DNA of 64,000 nt from JBCBRD01 sp039819785 (GTDB lineage: Bacteria; Pseudomonadota; Alphaproteobacteria; Rhizobiales; Hyphomicrobiaceae): positions 4,885-68,884 of the forward strand of contig JBCBRH010000021.1 of the NCBI GenBank assembly GCA_039819785.1, given 5' to 3'. Positions within the stretch are counted from its first letter, which is position 1. Each line of letters starts with the position of its first letter. The position numbers and the translations under genes were made by a program. Below, piece after piece: positions 43,783-52,258 of the stretch. A model generated the notes under the pieces. The model was not told where the DNA came from, ran no database searches, and saw only the letters and a program-made list of their open reading frames with translations.

Positions 43783-44691
43783 ATGACGACGATATCCGAA
43801 GAGCGGCCGATCGTTGTGATCGGAAAGTCCGGACAGCTGGCCGAGGCGCTTGTGCGGCGGGGAACGGACCATGGTTTGCCAGTCGTGGCTGGTGGCCGGC
43901 CTGATGTTGACCTGACAGATGTTGGGTCGATCAAGACTTTCATATTGCAAACGAAACCGAGTGTGGTGATCAACGCGGCAGCCTATACGGCTGTCGACAA
44001 TGCCGAAACTGAGGCGGATGCCGCCGTGGCGTTAAACGCCGAAGGGCCTGCCAATCTCGCGGCGCTGTGTGCGATTGCAGGCATACCGCTTGTGCACGTC
44101 TCAACGGATTTCGTCTTTTCCGGGCTGACGACTGCGCCCTACCCGGAAGAAGAAGACCCTTCGCCTTTGGGTGTTTACGGTGCGTCGAAGGCGGCTGGTG
44201 AGGTGGGTGTGCGGATCGCCCATCCGCAACACGTCATCGTGCGCACATCGTGGGTCTATGGGATTGAAGGCAACAACTTCGTCAAGACCATGCTCCGGCT
44301 CGGTGCGGAAAAGGGGCAGGTGTCTGTTGTTGATGATCAACTGGGCGCGCCGACGTTCGCAGATGACCTTGCCGACGTGCTTTTGACCGTTGCTGGGAAG
44401 GTCGCTGGATCTGAAGATTCAGAGCTATTTGGCACGTTTCATTTTTCCAATGCCGGACAGACAACGTGGTGCCGCTACGCCAATGCAATTTTTCACATGG
44501 CCGGAGCGGGTGGTCAGCCGATGGCGATCGCCAATCCCATTCCAACATCGGAATATCCCACGGCTGCGACCCGGCCGCCTTATTCGGTGCTGGACTGCTC
44601 AAAGCTCGTGGATGTGTATGGCGTGACCCAGCGGGACTGGCAGGAGGCTTTGGCGTCAGCGATGCCAGCGATCATTGCCCGGCGGGCCTGA
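43783..44691 (+). CDS. rfbD: dTDP-4-dehydrorhamnose reductase (RfbD/RmlD family)
   Basis: 302 aa. The ATG at 43783 follows GAGGGGGAC. It is an extended SDR: VIGKSGQLAEALVRRG, INAAAYTAVDNAETE, HVSTDFVFSG, the YxxxK catalytic pair in VYGASKAAGEV, VRTSWVYGIEG, and TRPPYSVLDCSKL typical of RmlD. It completes dTDP-L-rhamnose synthesis for polysaccharides. The other rml genes are not nearby. Its last 20 bp overlap the convergent CXXCW-protein gene. Confidence 0.9.
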   Translation: MTTISEERPIVVIGKSGQLAEALVRRGTDHGLPVVAGGRPDVDLTDVGSIKTFILQTKPSVVINAAAYTAVDNAETEADAAVALNAEGPANLAALCAIAGIPLVHVSTDFVFSGLTTAPYPEEEDPSPLGVYGASKAAGEVGVRIAHPQHVIVRTSWVYGIEGNNFVKTMLRLGAEKGQVSVVDDQLGAPTFADDLADVLLTVAGKVAGSEDSELFGTFHFSNAGQTTWCRYANAIFHMAGAGGQPMAIANPIPTSEYPTAATRPPYSVLDCSKLVDVYGVTQRDWQEALASAMPAIIARRA

Positions 44692-45367
44692 CCACTTGTG
44701 ATGATTGCCCTTGGCTGCGTGCAGCTGGTTCATCGCTGATGGCAGTGATGTCGACGGGGACGGGGCTGGCTTTCACAAGCGGGCGGTCATAGTCGCGCCA
44801 GCCGTCGATGCCTTCGGGGTACCAATAGAGTTTGGTGTAGCCGTAAGACGCAGCGCGCTGGACCGCATTCCAAGCCATCCAGCAGTCTGATTGACAATAG
44901 ATGATGAGCGGGCGGGTTTTGTCGCCTTGCGTGAGCCTCGTTAAATTGGCCTTGAAGTAGGCTTCGAGTTCCGCCGTTACCCGACCTTTGCCCACATCCG
45001 GAAGCCATGTTGAGCCCGCGATATGGTCATGGACTTTTGACAGGCGCCAATGACCGGTTTCGGGGTGATAGCTGAAGCCTGTCGATGGCATCACATCAAC
45101 GAGGATCGCGTTGTCCGTTTTGCGCAGCGCATCGATGTCGTCGATGTAAATGCGGGTGCCGCCTGGAACGTCATCTGGTACGGCTGAGCGGTAATGCTTG
45201 AGGCGATAGCCAGTTTTCGCATCGTAGAGCCCGGTCAGGTTTTCGGCTGTGGCTCTTTCTACCGTGAACGTGAATGCAACGGCAAAGCTCACCGCCACGC
45301 CGGCGATGCAAAGTGCGCGGGCCATTTTGCCCATTGATGCGGGGGTGCTTTTGGCCCGTGCCATCAT
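44672..45367 (-). CDS. PQQ-dependent catabolism-associated CXXCW-motif (rhodanese-like) protein
   Basis: 231 aa. The ATG at 45367 overlaps the stop of the upstream beta-propeller gene (ATGA), so the two are translationally coupled. An N-terminal signal/anchor segment (LCIAGVAVSFAVAFTFTV) precedes a rhodanese-like domain. The active loop IIYCQSDCWMAWNAVQRA carries the hallmark Cys...Cys-Trp motif of the family that accompanies PQQ alcohol dehydrogenases. The protein should be periplasmic. The exact reaction is unknown; a redox or thiol function is usually assumed. Confidence 0.88.
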   Translation of the reverse strand: MMARAKSTPASMGKMARALCIAGVAVSFAVAFTFTVERATAENLTGLYDAKTGYRLKHYRSAVPDDVPGGTRIYIDDIDALRKTDNAILVDVMPSTGFSYHPETGHWRLSKVHDHIAGSTWLPDVGKGRVTAELEAYFKANLTRLTQGDKTRPLIIYCQSDCWMAWNAVQRAASYGYTKLYWYPEGIDGWRDYDRPLVKASPVPVDITAISDEPAARSQGQSSQVVRPAGQ

Positions 45368-46401
45368 TGCTTCAGCGTTGATGTGGTGCTTGGCGCGATG
45401 GCCGATTGCTTGCCTGGATTTTGCCCCTGGCCCGCCGGACGGATTGCAACGCCCCATGGGTATCTGCCAACAGGAATGGACTTGATAGGTTTCAAGCTGT
45501 CGACGTCGATCACGGTGACGTCGTTTGATACGCCGTTGGTTGTGAACAAGAACTTTTCATCCGGCGTCAATCCCATATGCCAGACGCGCTGTCCGACCAG
45601 AATATATTTTAGAATTTTGCGGGTCTTCATATCGATGACAGCGACGCGATTGGCCGGGCCCAACGCGACGAACGCAATGGTTTCGTCCTTCGCGAACTTG
45701 ATGCCGACCGGCTGGATCGTATCTTCGGTGACGCCGGTCACGGGGAACTGCAAAACCTGTTCGATTTCATATGAAATCATATCGATGATTGAGACAGTCC
45801 CACCGATTTCAGACGAAACCCAAAGTTTCAAGCTGTCCTTGGTGAACTCGGCATGCCGCGGGCGTTGGTCGACCAGAACGTTCGCCACGATCTCTAGCGA
45901 GTCAGTGTCGATGATGTGCGCCATGTTGGTCGTTTCCGACGTTGTGACGGCGAACTGATTGTCTTGCGAGACGGCCATCCCCTCGGGTTCAACACCGACA
46001 TCGATCTGCTTGATGACTTTGCGTGTCTCCAGGTCAACGATCGTGGTAATCGCGTTGTCTTCATTGGCGATGTAGAGCCTGTCGCCCGATGGTGAGACGG
46101 CGAACTGTTCTGGGTCTTCGCCTGAGGGCAGGTCATGCAGGTGTTTGCCTGTCGCCACGTCGTAGACCTGGACCGTGTCGCTGTCGCTTGCGCAAACGTA
46201 GAAATATTTGTTGTCGGGCGAAAAGGTGATCCCGCGCGGTCTTTCACCTACCTCGAACGTGCGGACAACTTCCATCGAGCTGGTATCGATGACGCTGATG
46301 GTATTGTCTTTTTCGTTCGAGATATAAACTTCGTAAGCCGCATTTGCTCCGCTGATGGTGACTGATGTCATCAATGCTGTGGCGAGCAGAAGTTGGCGCA
46401 T
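45364..46401 (-). CDS. PQQ-dependent catabolism-associated beta-propeller protein (YVTN repeats)
   Basis: 345 aa. A signal peptide (MRQLLLATALMTSVTISGANA) leads to the periplasm. About seven YVTN/NHL-like blades follow, such as YISNEKDNTISVIDTSSMEV, GITFSPDNKYFYVCASDSD, LYIANEDNAITTIVDLET and FLFTTNGVSNDVTVIDVDS. It is divergent from the cytochrome c gene and coupled to the CXXCW gene. Propellers of this family always travel with quinoprotein dehydrogenases, but the molecular role is not established. Confidence 0.9.
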   Translation of the reverse strand: MRQLLLATALMTSVTISGANAAYEVYISNEKDNTISVIDTSSMEVVRTFEVGERPRGITFSPDNKYFYVCASDSDTVQVYDVATGKHLHDLPSGEDPEQFAVSPSGDRLYIANEDNAITTIVDLETRKVIKQIDVGVEPEGMAVSQDNQFAVTTSETTNMAHIIDTDSLEIVANVLVDQRPRHAEFTKDSLKLWVSSEIGGTVSIIDMISYEIEQVLQFPVTGVTEDTIQPVGIKFAKDETIAFVALGPANRVAVIDMKTRKILKYILVGQRVWHMGLTPDEKFLFTTNGVSNDVTVIDVDSLKPIKSIPVGRYPWGVAIRPAGQGQNPGKQSAIAPSTTSTLKQ

Positions 46402-46456
46402 TCTGTCATTCCTATCTGCTGCATGCGACGTGTGTGCATGAGGGTTGGTTCCGATT

Positions 46457-46469
46457 GTTACTTAGTAAC
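46457..46469. promoter_or_regulatory. 13-nt palindrome in the divergent propeller/cytochrome promoter region
   Basis: GTTACT-T-AGTAAC is a perfect inverted repeat located between the divergent starts at 46401 and 46632. It may be an operator for a regulator of the alcohol-oxidation genes, although no known binding consensus is recognised. Confidence 0.4.
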
Positions 46470-46631
46470 GAAATGGGCTGGGCCGTATTCAACTTTCGTG
46501 CACAGCGAAGGCCTTGGTGTTCCACAACAATCGGCGAATTGTTTCACGACTATTTGCTATCTTATAACAGCTGTCGAAGGGCGGTACGTTCGATTCAATC
46601 CAATCAAGAACAACTCGAGGACCGCTCTTCA

Positions 46632-47063
46632 ATGTCGATGCTTCGTTCTGCTATGCTTGTCGCGCTCGCCGCGACGCTGATTGTCCCGTTCCAACCAACC
46701 GCCTGGTCACATGGTGATGTTACACCACAGCCCCTCGCAACCGATGGGCTCAAACCACTTGGTGACGAATGGGTTGAAGAAAACCCCTACTCCGGCAATG
46801 ACCTTGCCATTGAAATCGGCTCGTCCGGCTACAACCAGAACTGTGCCCGTTGTCACGGCCTTCAAGTCATTTCCGGCGGCCTGGCACCTGACCTTCGTTA
46901 TCTTGAAAAAGGGCTCGAAGGCGATGAGTGGTACATGGAGCGGGTTCGCAACGGCGTTTCGATCAACGGCATTACCAGAATGCCGAAATTCGAAGGCGTC
47001 TTGAGCCAGGAAGCACTCTGGGCGATCCGTGCTTACATCGAAAGCGAGTACGACGACAGCTAA
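46632..47063 (+). CDS. Periplasmic cytochrome c (PedF/c-550 type) of the quinoprotein alcohol dehydrogenase system
   Basis: 143 aa from ATG 46632. A signal peptide (MLVALAATLIVPFQPTAWS) is followed by one class I cytochrome c domain with heme motif NCARCHGLQ and the methionine ligand in ITRMPKFEG. Residues after the signal, with the pattern DEWVEENPYSGN, match cytochromes c encoded beside PQQ alcohol dehydrogenases. It accepts electrons from the quinoprotein at 50325 and passes them to an oxidase. It is the first gene of the plus-strand accessory set. Confidence 0.9.
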   Translation: MSMLRSAMLVALAATLIVPFQPTAWSHGDVTPQPLATDGLKPLGDEWVEENPYSGNDLAIEIGSSGYNQNCARCHGLQVISGGLAPDLRYLEKGLEGDEWYMERVRNGVSINGITRMPKFEGVLSQEALWAIRAYIESEYDDS

Positions 47064-47134
47064 GGTCTGCCTCGCGATGTTCTTTATGGGCCCGCTCCTA
47101 GTCGCTGGTCTTAGATAGTGTGCTGATCCATCAT

Positions 47135-47992
47135 ATGACACGAGCCTTCAGGTTAATCGTGGTCGCCCTAACCGCATTCGGTTTGGCGGCCGCGACTACT
47201 CCAGCCCGCAAGCTGGATGACGTTAAGGAAAGCGGTGTCCTTAACGCCGTCGTCTATTACGACAACCCGCCCTATTCCTGGGAAGATCCTAAGACCGGAG
47301 AGGGCCGCGGGATTGAAGCCGATCTGGCGCGGGCTGTTGCCCGCGAGATGGGGTTGAAGCTCAACCTGCTGGTCCGGATCGCGGGCGAGTCCGCCGATGA
47401 CGATGTTCGCTCCAATATCTGGCAGGGGCCCCGAACCGGCGGACTGAAGGGCGACGTGATGTTTCACGTGCCGACTGACCGGGAGTTCATTGGCCGAAAC
47501 CAAATGGCGGCAATCTCAAACCCCTATCATCACGAGCAGTTTGTCATCGCCGTACATCCCGACTTGGTTACCGACACGTCAAGCCTTGATGCTTTCAAGA
47601 CCCAGAAAGTCTCTGTCAGGTTCTCCAATGCCGGGCATTATTTTCTGGCGTTCACAATGGATGGCCAGCTGAAGACGAATGTCAGTCCGTATATGCAATT
47701 CAATGATGCGGTGGATGTTTTCAAAAAGCGTGAAGTTGCCGGACTGATGGGGCCGCGTGGTGATGTGGAAGCAGCGTTAACCGGATCAGGTTTGGATGTT
47801 GAATACATCACGCCGGAATTCCCAGCCACTTTGGTGAGTGCGTGGAATGTCGGTACCGCCGTCCATACCGATGCGCGTGATGTTGGATATGCCGTTGGAC
47901 GGGCGTTGAAGAAGCTCGAAGCGTCCGGTGAAATGGCGAAGATCTTTAAAAAGCACGGTGTGACACGGGTGGCACCGCCGACGCGGCGTTAA
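47135..47992 (+). CDS. Quinoprotein dehydrogenase-associated periplasmic binding protein (XoxJ/MoxJ-like)
   Basis: 285 aa from ATG 47135; a GTG at 47120 is also possible and neither has a strong RBS. A signal peptide (LIVVALTAFGLAAATTPA) precedes an SBP_bac_3-like fold: VKESGVLNAVVYYDNPPYSW, GIEADLARAVAREMGLKLNL, GDVMFHVPTDREFIGRNQM and a C-terminal half ending KIFKKHGVTRV. No transport genes adjoin it. In related systems the XoxJ/MxaJ protein is thought to help assemble or activate the quinoprotein rather than bind a nutrient. Confidence 0.88.
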   Translation: MTRAFRLIVVALTAFGLAAATTPARKLDDVKESGVLNAVVYYDNPPYSWEDPKTGEGRGIEADLARAVAREMGLKLNLLVRIAGESADDDVRSNIWQGPRTGGLKGDVMFHVPTDREFIGRNQMAAISNPYHHEQFVIAVHPDLVTDTSSLDAFKTQKVSVRFSNAGHYFLAFTMDGQLKTNVSPYMQFNDAVDVFKKREVAGLMGPRGDVEAALTGSGLDVEYITPEFPATLVSAWNVGTAVHTDARDVGYAVGRALKKLEASGEMAKIFKKHGVTRVAPPTRR

Positions 47993-48094
47993 CGGCTGGT
48001 TCGGGCTGGCGAAGGCAGGTAGTGGCGAAAAACCTGCATTATTGTTACTGTAGTGCCGGATCGAACGAATTGGCACTTTTGGAAAGGACTCAAA

Positions 48095-48916
48095 ATGGCA
48101 ATCCGTATTCGCAGCAATCGGGCGGTTCAGTTTGCGCTGGCAGCGGTATCCTGTGCCGTTTTGATGTTCAGTTCACAGTCTCAAGCACTTGCCGATGGTG
48201 TGCGCGTTCCACTCAATTCCGTGATGTGGGATGAAATGCGCGAGCAGTTTTTCGGCAATCAGCCTGTTGTGTTTGACGACAAAGTCGTCGTTCACGTGCC
48301 CAGTATTGTTGAGAACCAAGCCCAAGTGCCTGTCACGGCGGACGCGCGCGGCCTTCGCGATGTTCAGCGGCTGGTGGTGTTTGCAGACCTTAACCCCATT
48401 CCGCATGTGCTGACGCTGATGCCTGAAAAAGCCGATGCGTTCATTTCGTTTCGCATGAAGGTCGAACAGGGCACACCGGTTCGTGCTGCAGCGTTGACTT
48501 CTGATGGTGTCTGGCACGTCGGCGGTGTTTATCTCGAGGCGGCAGGTGGTGGGTGTTCGGCTCCGGCGACGGCGCGGAGTGTCGCCAACTGGGCTGATAC
48601 CGTGGGACAGACGCAGGCGCGTATCTGGCGTCAACCCGATGGCCGATCCCGGCTGCGGATGAGGGTCAAGCATCCGATGGATACGGGCCTTGCCATGGAC
48701 GGGACACCTGCTTTCTTCATTGAAGATTTGCAGATGCGGTCTGATGCGGGAGACCTTCTTGCCCGTGTCCGGCTTGCAGAGCCTGTGAGCGAAGACCCCA
48801 CCTTTACACTTCAGTTGAGCATGCCGTTGTCATCACCGGCGATTCGCGTGGATGGCCGCGACAATTCCGGATCGATTTTCAAATCGTCCGTTCCAACCGA
48901 TGGCCGCCCCTCGTGA
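48095..48916 (+). CDS. Quinoprotein dehydrogenase-associated SoxYZ-like carrier protein
   Basis: 273 aa. The ATG at 48095 follows GGAAAGGA. A signal peptide (QFALAAVSCAVLMFSSQSQALA) leads a fusion of a SoxY-like domain (to about residue 150) and a SoxZ-like domain. The carrier cysteine sits in EAAGGGCSAPA, equivalent to the GGCGG swinging arm of SoxY but internal because SoxZ is fused behind it. The protein appears in operons of PQQ alcohol dehydrogenases without sulfur-oxidation genes. Its cargo is unknown. Confidence 0.88.
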   Translation: MAIRIRSNRAVQFALAAVSCAVLMFSSQSQALADGVRVPLNSVMWDEMREQFFGNQPVVFDDKVVVHVPSIVENQAQVPVTADARGLRDVQRLVVFADLNPIPHVLTLMPEKADAFISFRMKVEQGTPVRAAALTSDGVWHVGGVYLEAAGGGCSAPATARSVANWADTVGQTQARIWRQPDGRSRLRMRVKHPMDTGLAMDGTPAFFIEDLQMRSDAGDLLARVRLAEPVSEDPTFTLQLSMPLSSPAIRVDGRDNSGSIFKSSVPTDGRPS

Positions 48917-48986
48917 TGGAACGCATCAGCTTCTGCTCCTTTTCCCTGGTCGCTGTTCAGGGCTTTAATCCGACCGGACGATTTCC

Positions 48987-49988
48987 ATGACGCGCGGTTT
49001 ACGCCTGGATCGGCGTGACATGGTTCGTGCGCTGTCAATCGGTGCTGCAGTCCCCTTTGTGACCGCGCTTATGCCGGTCTTCAGCAGCGAGGCTGCCAAG
49101 CTTACCTATGTCCTCAAGCCTGAGCGTGTTGCGGATGGTGTGTGGGTGGTTCGCGGCGCCCAAGAGGCGATCACTCGCGAAAATGGCGGTGCAATTGCCA
49201 ACATCGGCATTGTTGATACGGCAGACGGCGCTGTCATTATTGACACCGGGCCTTCGAAGGCATTTGGGGAGGCGCTTGTTGCGCTTGCCTTAAGCCTGAC
49301 GGGAAAGCCGGTTGTGCGGGCCTATCTCACACATTTCCATCCAGACCATGTTTTCGGCAATCAGGCGTTTGCACCAGGTGTCGTTGCGGCACCTGAAAAA
49401 GTCATCAGCGGCCTGCAACAAATGGGCGAAGACTTCTCGTCTGCGATGTACTACGTCGCTGGCGATTGGATGCGAGGCACCGAAGTTGTTCTCCCGGCAA
49501 CGCGCGTAAGCCAAGGTGTGGAAGAGATCGGCGGGCGGCGGTTTGCGACGCATGTCCTGGCGGGCCATACGGATTGTGATCTGGTGGTGGCCGAAGAGAC
49601 GTCAGGCGTCATCTTCGCCGGCGATCTCGTTTTCGCTGATCGCGCGCCGACGACACCGCATGCTGATCTTGCGGTTTGGCGAACCAGTTTGGCAGCCTTT
49701 GGCGAGCTGCATGATGGGCGGTCCATGTTGACGATGCCGGGTCATGGCCCGGTTCAGCCTGCCGGAGTTGCAGCCAAACAAACGCTGCGCTGGCTGGACA
49801 CGATTGAGGCCCAGATCCGCGACTGCTTTGATCGTGGTTTGTCTGCGACGGAGGCGATTGCCGAACCTTTACCGGCGTGGACGACGGAGATCGCACTAGC
49901 GCGTTATGAGTATGAGCGATCTGTCCTGCACCTCTATCCGAAGCTTGAAGAAGAGCTTTGGCCGCGCGTCGACACCTCGATTGAGTAG
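48987..49988 (+). CDS. Quinoprotein relay system metallo-beta-lactamase-fold hydrolase
   Basis: 333 aa. The N-terminus RLDRRDMVRALSIGAAVPFVTA looks like a twin-arginine (Tat) signal. Metal-site motifs follow: AYLTHFHPDHVFGNQAF (HxHxDH), HVLAGHTDCDLVV and TMPGHGPVQP, supplying the histidines and aspartates for two metal ions. It matches the zinc metallohydrolases found with SoxYZ-like carriers in quinoprotein clusters. It lies 70 bp after the carrier gene and may act on a moiety attached to it. The substrate is unknown. Confidence 0.87.
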   Translation: MTRGLRLDRRDMVRALSIGAAVPFVTALMPVFSSEAAKLTYVLKPERVADGVWVVRGAQEAITRENGGAIANIGIVDTADGAVIIDTGPSKAFGEALVALALSLTGKPVVRAYLTHFHPDHVFGNQAFAPGVVAAPEKVISGLQQMGEDFSSAMYYVAGDWMRGTEVVLPATRVSQGVEEIGGRRFATHVLAGHTDCDLVVAEETSGVIFAGDLVFADRAPTTPHADLAVWRTSLAAFGELHDGRSMLTMPGHGPVQPAGVAAKQTLRWLDTIEAQIRDCFDRGLSATEAIAEPLPAWTTEIALARYEYERSVLHLYPKLEEELWPRVDTSIE

Positions 49989-50324
49989 CGCTCGCTGATC
50001 GTTGATTGCTTTGCTTTTGAACGGCAAATGGTCAGCGTCCATTGTATTGTGCGGGTTCGCTGCGTGGGATCTTGTTTTTCTGACAATTTTAGAAGTGTCT
50101 GGGGTATATCCCAATGGCCTATAGGGCGATTGCGCACATGTGTTCAAGTCCTTGAAATGTCAGTATATTTCTCAGGTCGTTTTCTAGCTGGATTGCGACT
50201 AATACGATTTGATAATTAGACGGTGTGTCGCTGTGTAATACAGTCACACAGGCTTAACTTCGTCCGGCGGTCGGTTCCGCTGATTTCGTTTATGCCGAGA
50301 ACACCGAAAAACCAGAGGAAGCCC
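49989..50324. other. Promoter region of the quinoprotein alcohol dehydrogenase gene
   Basis: No gene is supported in these 336 bp. The dehydrogenase is probably highly expressed and must be driven from here. I see AT-rich stretches near 50080-50110 and 50195-50220 but cannot assign -35/-10 elements or the target of the nearby LuxR-type regulator. Confidence 0.4.
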
Positions 50325-52082
50325 ATGAAAAAATGGAATTGGCTCGCGGGGGCAAGCATTGTTGCGCTCTCGATGGCTCTCGCTCAGCCCACTCTCGCCG
50401 ATGTCACGATCGATGACATCGTGAATGATGCTACGACCGTTGAAGATGTCGTTTCAAACGGTCTTGGTCCACAAGGTCAACGTTTCAGCCCGCTGAAAAC
50501 TTTGAACGCCGACAATGTTCAGTCGCTCGTTCCAGTTTGGGCGCTGTCGTTTGGCGGCGAAAAGATGCGCGGTCAGGAAACACAGCCGCTCATCAAAGAC
50601 GGTGTGATGTACGTCACCGGCTCCTACAGCCGCATGTGGGCGATCGACACCAAAACCGGCAAAGAGCTCTGGGAATACAATGCACGTCTTCCAGAGGGCA
50701 TTTTGCCTTGCTGTGACGTCGTCAACCGTGGCGGTGCATTGATTGAAGACAAAGTCGTTTTCGTAACGCTGGACGCCAAGATCGTTGCCCTCGACCAGAA
50801 AACCGGCAAGGTTGTCTGGAAGAAGAAAATCGACGACTACAAAGCCGGTTACTCCGCCACTGCTGCTCCGCTCGTTGTTCCTTCAAAAGCGCATGGACCT
50901 TTGATCGTCACTGGCGTTTCGGGTGGTGAATTCGGCATCGTTGGCCGGATCGAAGCACGCAACACAGATGGTGACATCGTTTGGTCGCGTCCAACCGTTG
51001 AAGGCCACGTCGGTGAATTGAACGGCAAGCCATCCACGATGACCGGCAAGAAAAACGAAACCTGGCCAGGTGATCTTTGGAAAACCGGTGGCGGCGCCAC
51101 ATGGTTGGGCGGCACGTACGACCCAGAGACCAAGCTGATCTTCATGGGCACGGGTAACCCTGCGCCGTGGAACAGCCACATGCGTCCAGGCGACAACAAG
51201 TGGACATGTGCGCGTCTCGCTATCGACCCAGAAACCGGCGAAATCGCCTGGGGCTTCCAGACGACACCAAACGACGGTTGGGACTATGACGGTGTGAACG
51301 AACTGATCTCGTTCAACATCGGTGGCAAGAAGCTGGCAGCAACAGCTGACCGTAACGGCTTCCTGTACGTCCTTGATCGTACCAACGGTAAGTTCGAAGG
51401 CGGCTATCCTTTCGTGTCCAAGATTTCCTGGGCCAAGGGTCTCGATGAAAACGGTCGTCCGATCTACGTTCCGGAAAACCGTCCCGGCGACCCAACAAAA
51501 GGCGACGGCAAAAAAGGCACGGCTGTCTTTGCGATCCCAAGCTTCCTGGGTGGCAAAAACTGGATGCCAATGGGCTACTCACCAGACACCCAGCTGCTCT
51601 ACATTCCATCCAATGAATGGGGCATGGATATCTGGAATGAGCCAGTCACCTACAAAAAGGGCGCTGCTTATCTCGGTGCCGGCTTCACGATCAAGCCGAT
51701 TTTCGATACGCACATCGGTTCGCTCAAAGCCATGGACCCCATGACCGGTAAGGTGAAGTGGGAATACAAGAACAATGCTCCACTTTGGGGTGGCGTGATG
51801 TCCACGGCCGGTAACCTCGTGTTCTTTGGTACGCCAGAAGGTGACTTCAAGGCGATGAACGCGACAACGGGTGAAGAGCTCTGGTCCTTCAACACTGGTT
51901 CAGGGATCGTTTCCTCGCCAGTGACGTGGGAGCAGGACGGTGAACAGTACGTCACGGTCGTTTCCGGCTGGGGCGGTGCGGTTCCACTGTGGGGCGGCGA
52001 AGTTGCCAAGACAGTTGCTGACCTAAATCAGGGTGGCATGGTCTGGACGTTCAAGCTTCCAAAACAACTCGCAGCAAAATAG
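50325..52082 (+). CDS. PQQ-dependent alcohol dehydrogenase, lanthanide-type (ExaF/PedH/XoxF-like)
   Basis: 585 aa. The ATG at 50325 follows AGAGGAAG and starts a signal peptide (MKKWNWLAGASIVALSMALA). The eight-bladed quinoprotein propeller is recognised by repeats such as VYVTGSYSRMWAIDTKTGKEL and WGGVMSTAGNLVFFGTPEGD. The adjacent disulfide cysteines that cap PQQ are C129-C130 (LPCCDVV). The catalytic aspartate lies in NDGWDYDGVNE: D320 followed two residues later by D322. This DxD is the signature of lanthanide-binding members, where calcium enzymes have Ala or Ser. It oxidises primary alcohols in the periplasm, feeding the cytochrome at 46632. No C-terminal heme domain is present. Confidence 0.93.
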   Translation: MKKWNWLAGASIVALSMALAQPTLADVTIDDIVNDATTVEDVVSNGLGPQGQRFSPLKTLNADNVQSLVPVWALSFGGEKMRGQETQPLIKDGVMYVTGSYSRMWAIDTKTGKELWEYNARLPEGILPCCDVVNRGGALIEDKVVFVTLDAKIVALDQKTGKVVWKKKIDDYKAGYSATAAPLVVPSKAHGPLIVTGVSGGEFGIVGRIEARNTDGDIVWSRPTVEGHVGELNGKPSTMTGKKNETWPGDLWKTGGGATWLGGTYDPETKLIFMGTGNPAPWNSHMRPGDNKWTCARLAIDPETGEIAWGFQTTPNDGWDYDGVNELISFNIGGKKLAATADRNGFLYVLDRTNGKFEGGYPFVSKISWAKGLDENGRPIYVPENRPGDPTKGDGKKGTAVFAIPSFLGGKNWMPMGYSPDTQLLYIPSNEWGMDIWNEPVTYKKGAAYLGAGFTIKPIFDTHIGSLKAMDPMTGKVKWEYKNNAPLWGGVMSTAGNLVFFGTPEGDFKAMNATTGEELWSFNTGSGIVSSPVTWEQDGEQYVTVVSGWGGAVPLWGGEVAKTVADLNQGGMVWTFKLPKQLAAK

Positions 52083-52130
52083 ATTGTGCTTTAGTCTAAT
52101 AAAGCTCAGTTTACAGTCTTAAATCAGTGA

Positions 52131-52164
52131 AAGGCCGGATGAAATCCTCATCCGGCCTTTTTTT
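52131..52164 (+). terminator. Rho-independent terminator of the alcohol dehydrogenase gene
   Basis: AAGGCCGGATGA pairs perfectly with TCATCCGGCCTT (12-bp stem, loop AATCC), followed by a run of seven T in total. It lies about 50 bp after the stop at 52082. Confidence 0.95.
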
Positions 52165-52258
52165 CTAATTGTCACAGGCAGGTTCATCTGGAAAAACCTT
52201 GGTCGTACGCCTAAGTGCTATTTTGCCGCATTGGGCGGTATCCGATTGGAGGCCTAAC

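Noticed and set aside
47135..47992. Nutrient-binding protein of an amino-acid ABC transporter
   Set aside because: No permease or ATPase genes nearby; position in the quinoprotein cluster matches XoxJ/MoxJ-type accessory proteins.
48095..48916. SoxYZ of thiosulfate oxidation
   Set aside because: SoxY and SoxZ are fused and no soxA, B, C, D or X genes are present; the alcohol-oxidation context explains it better.
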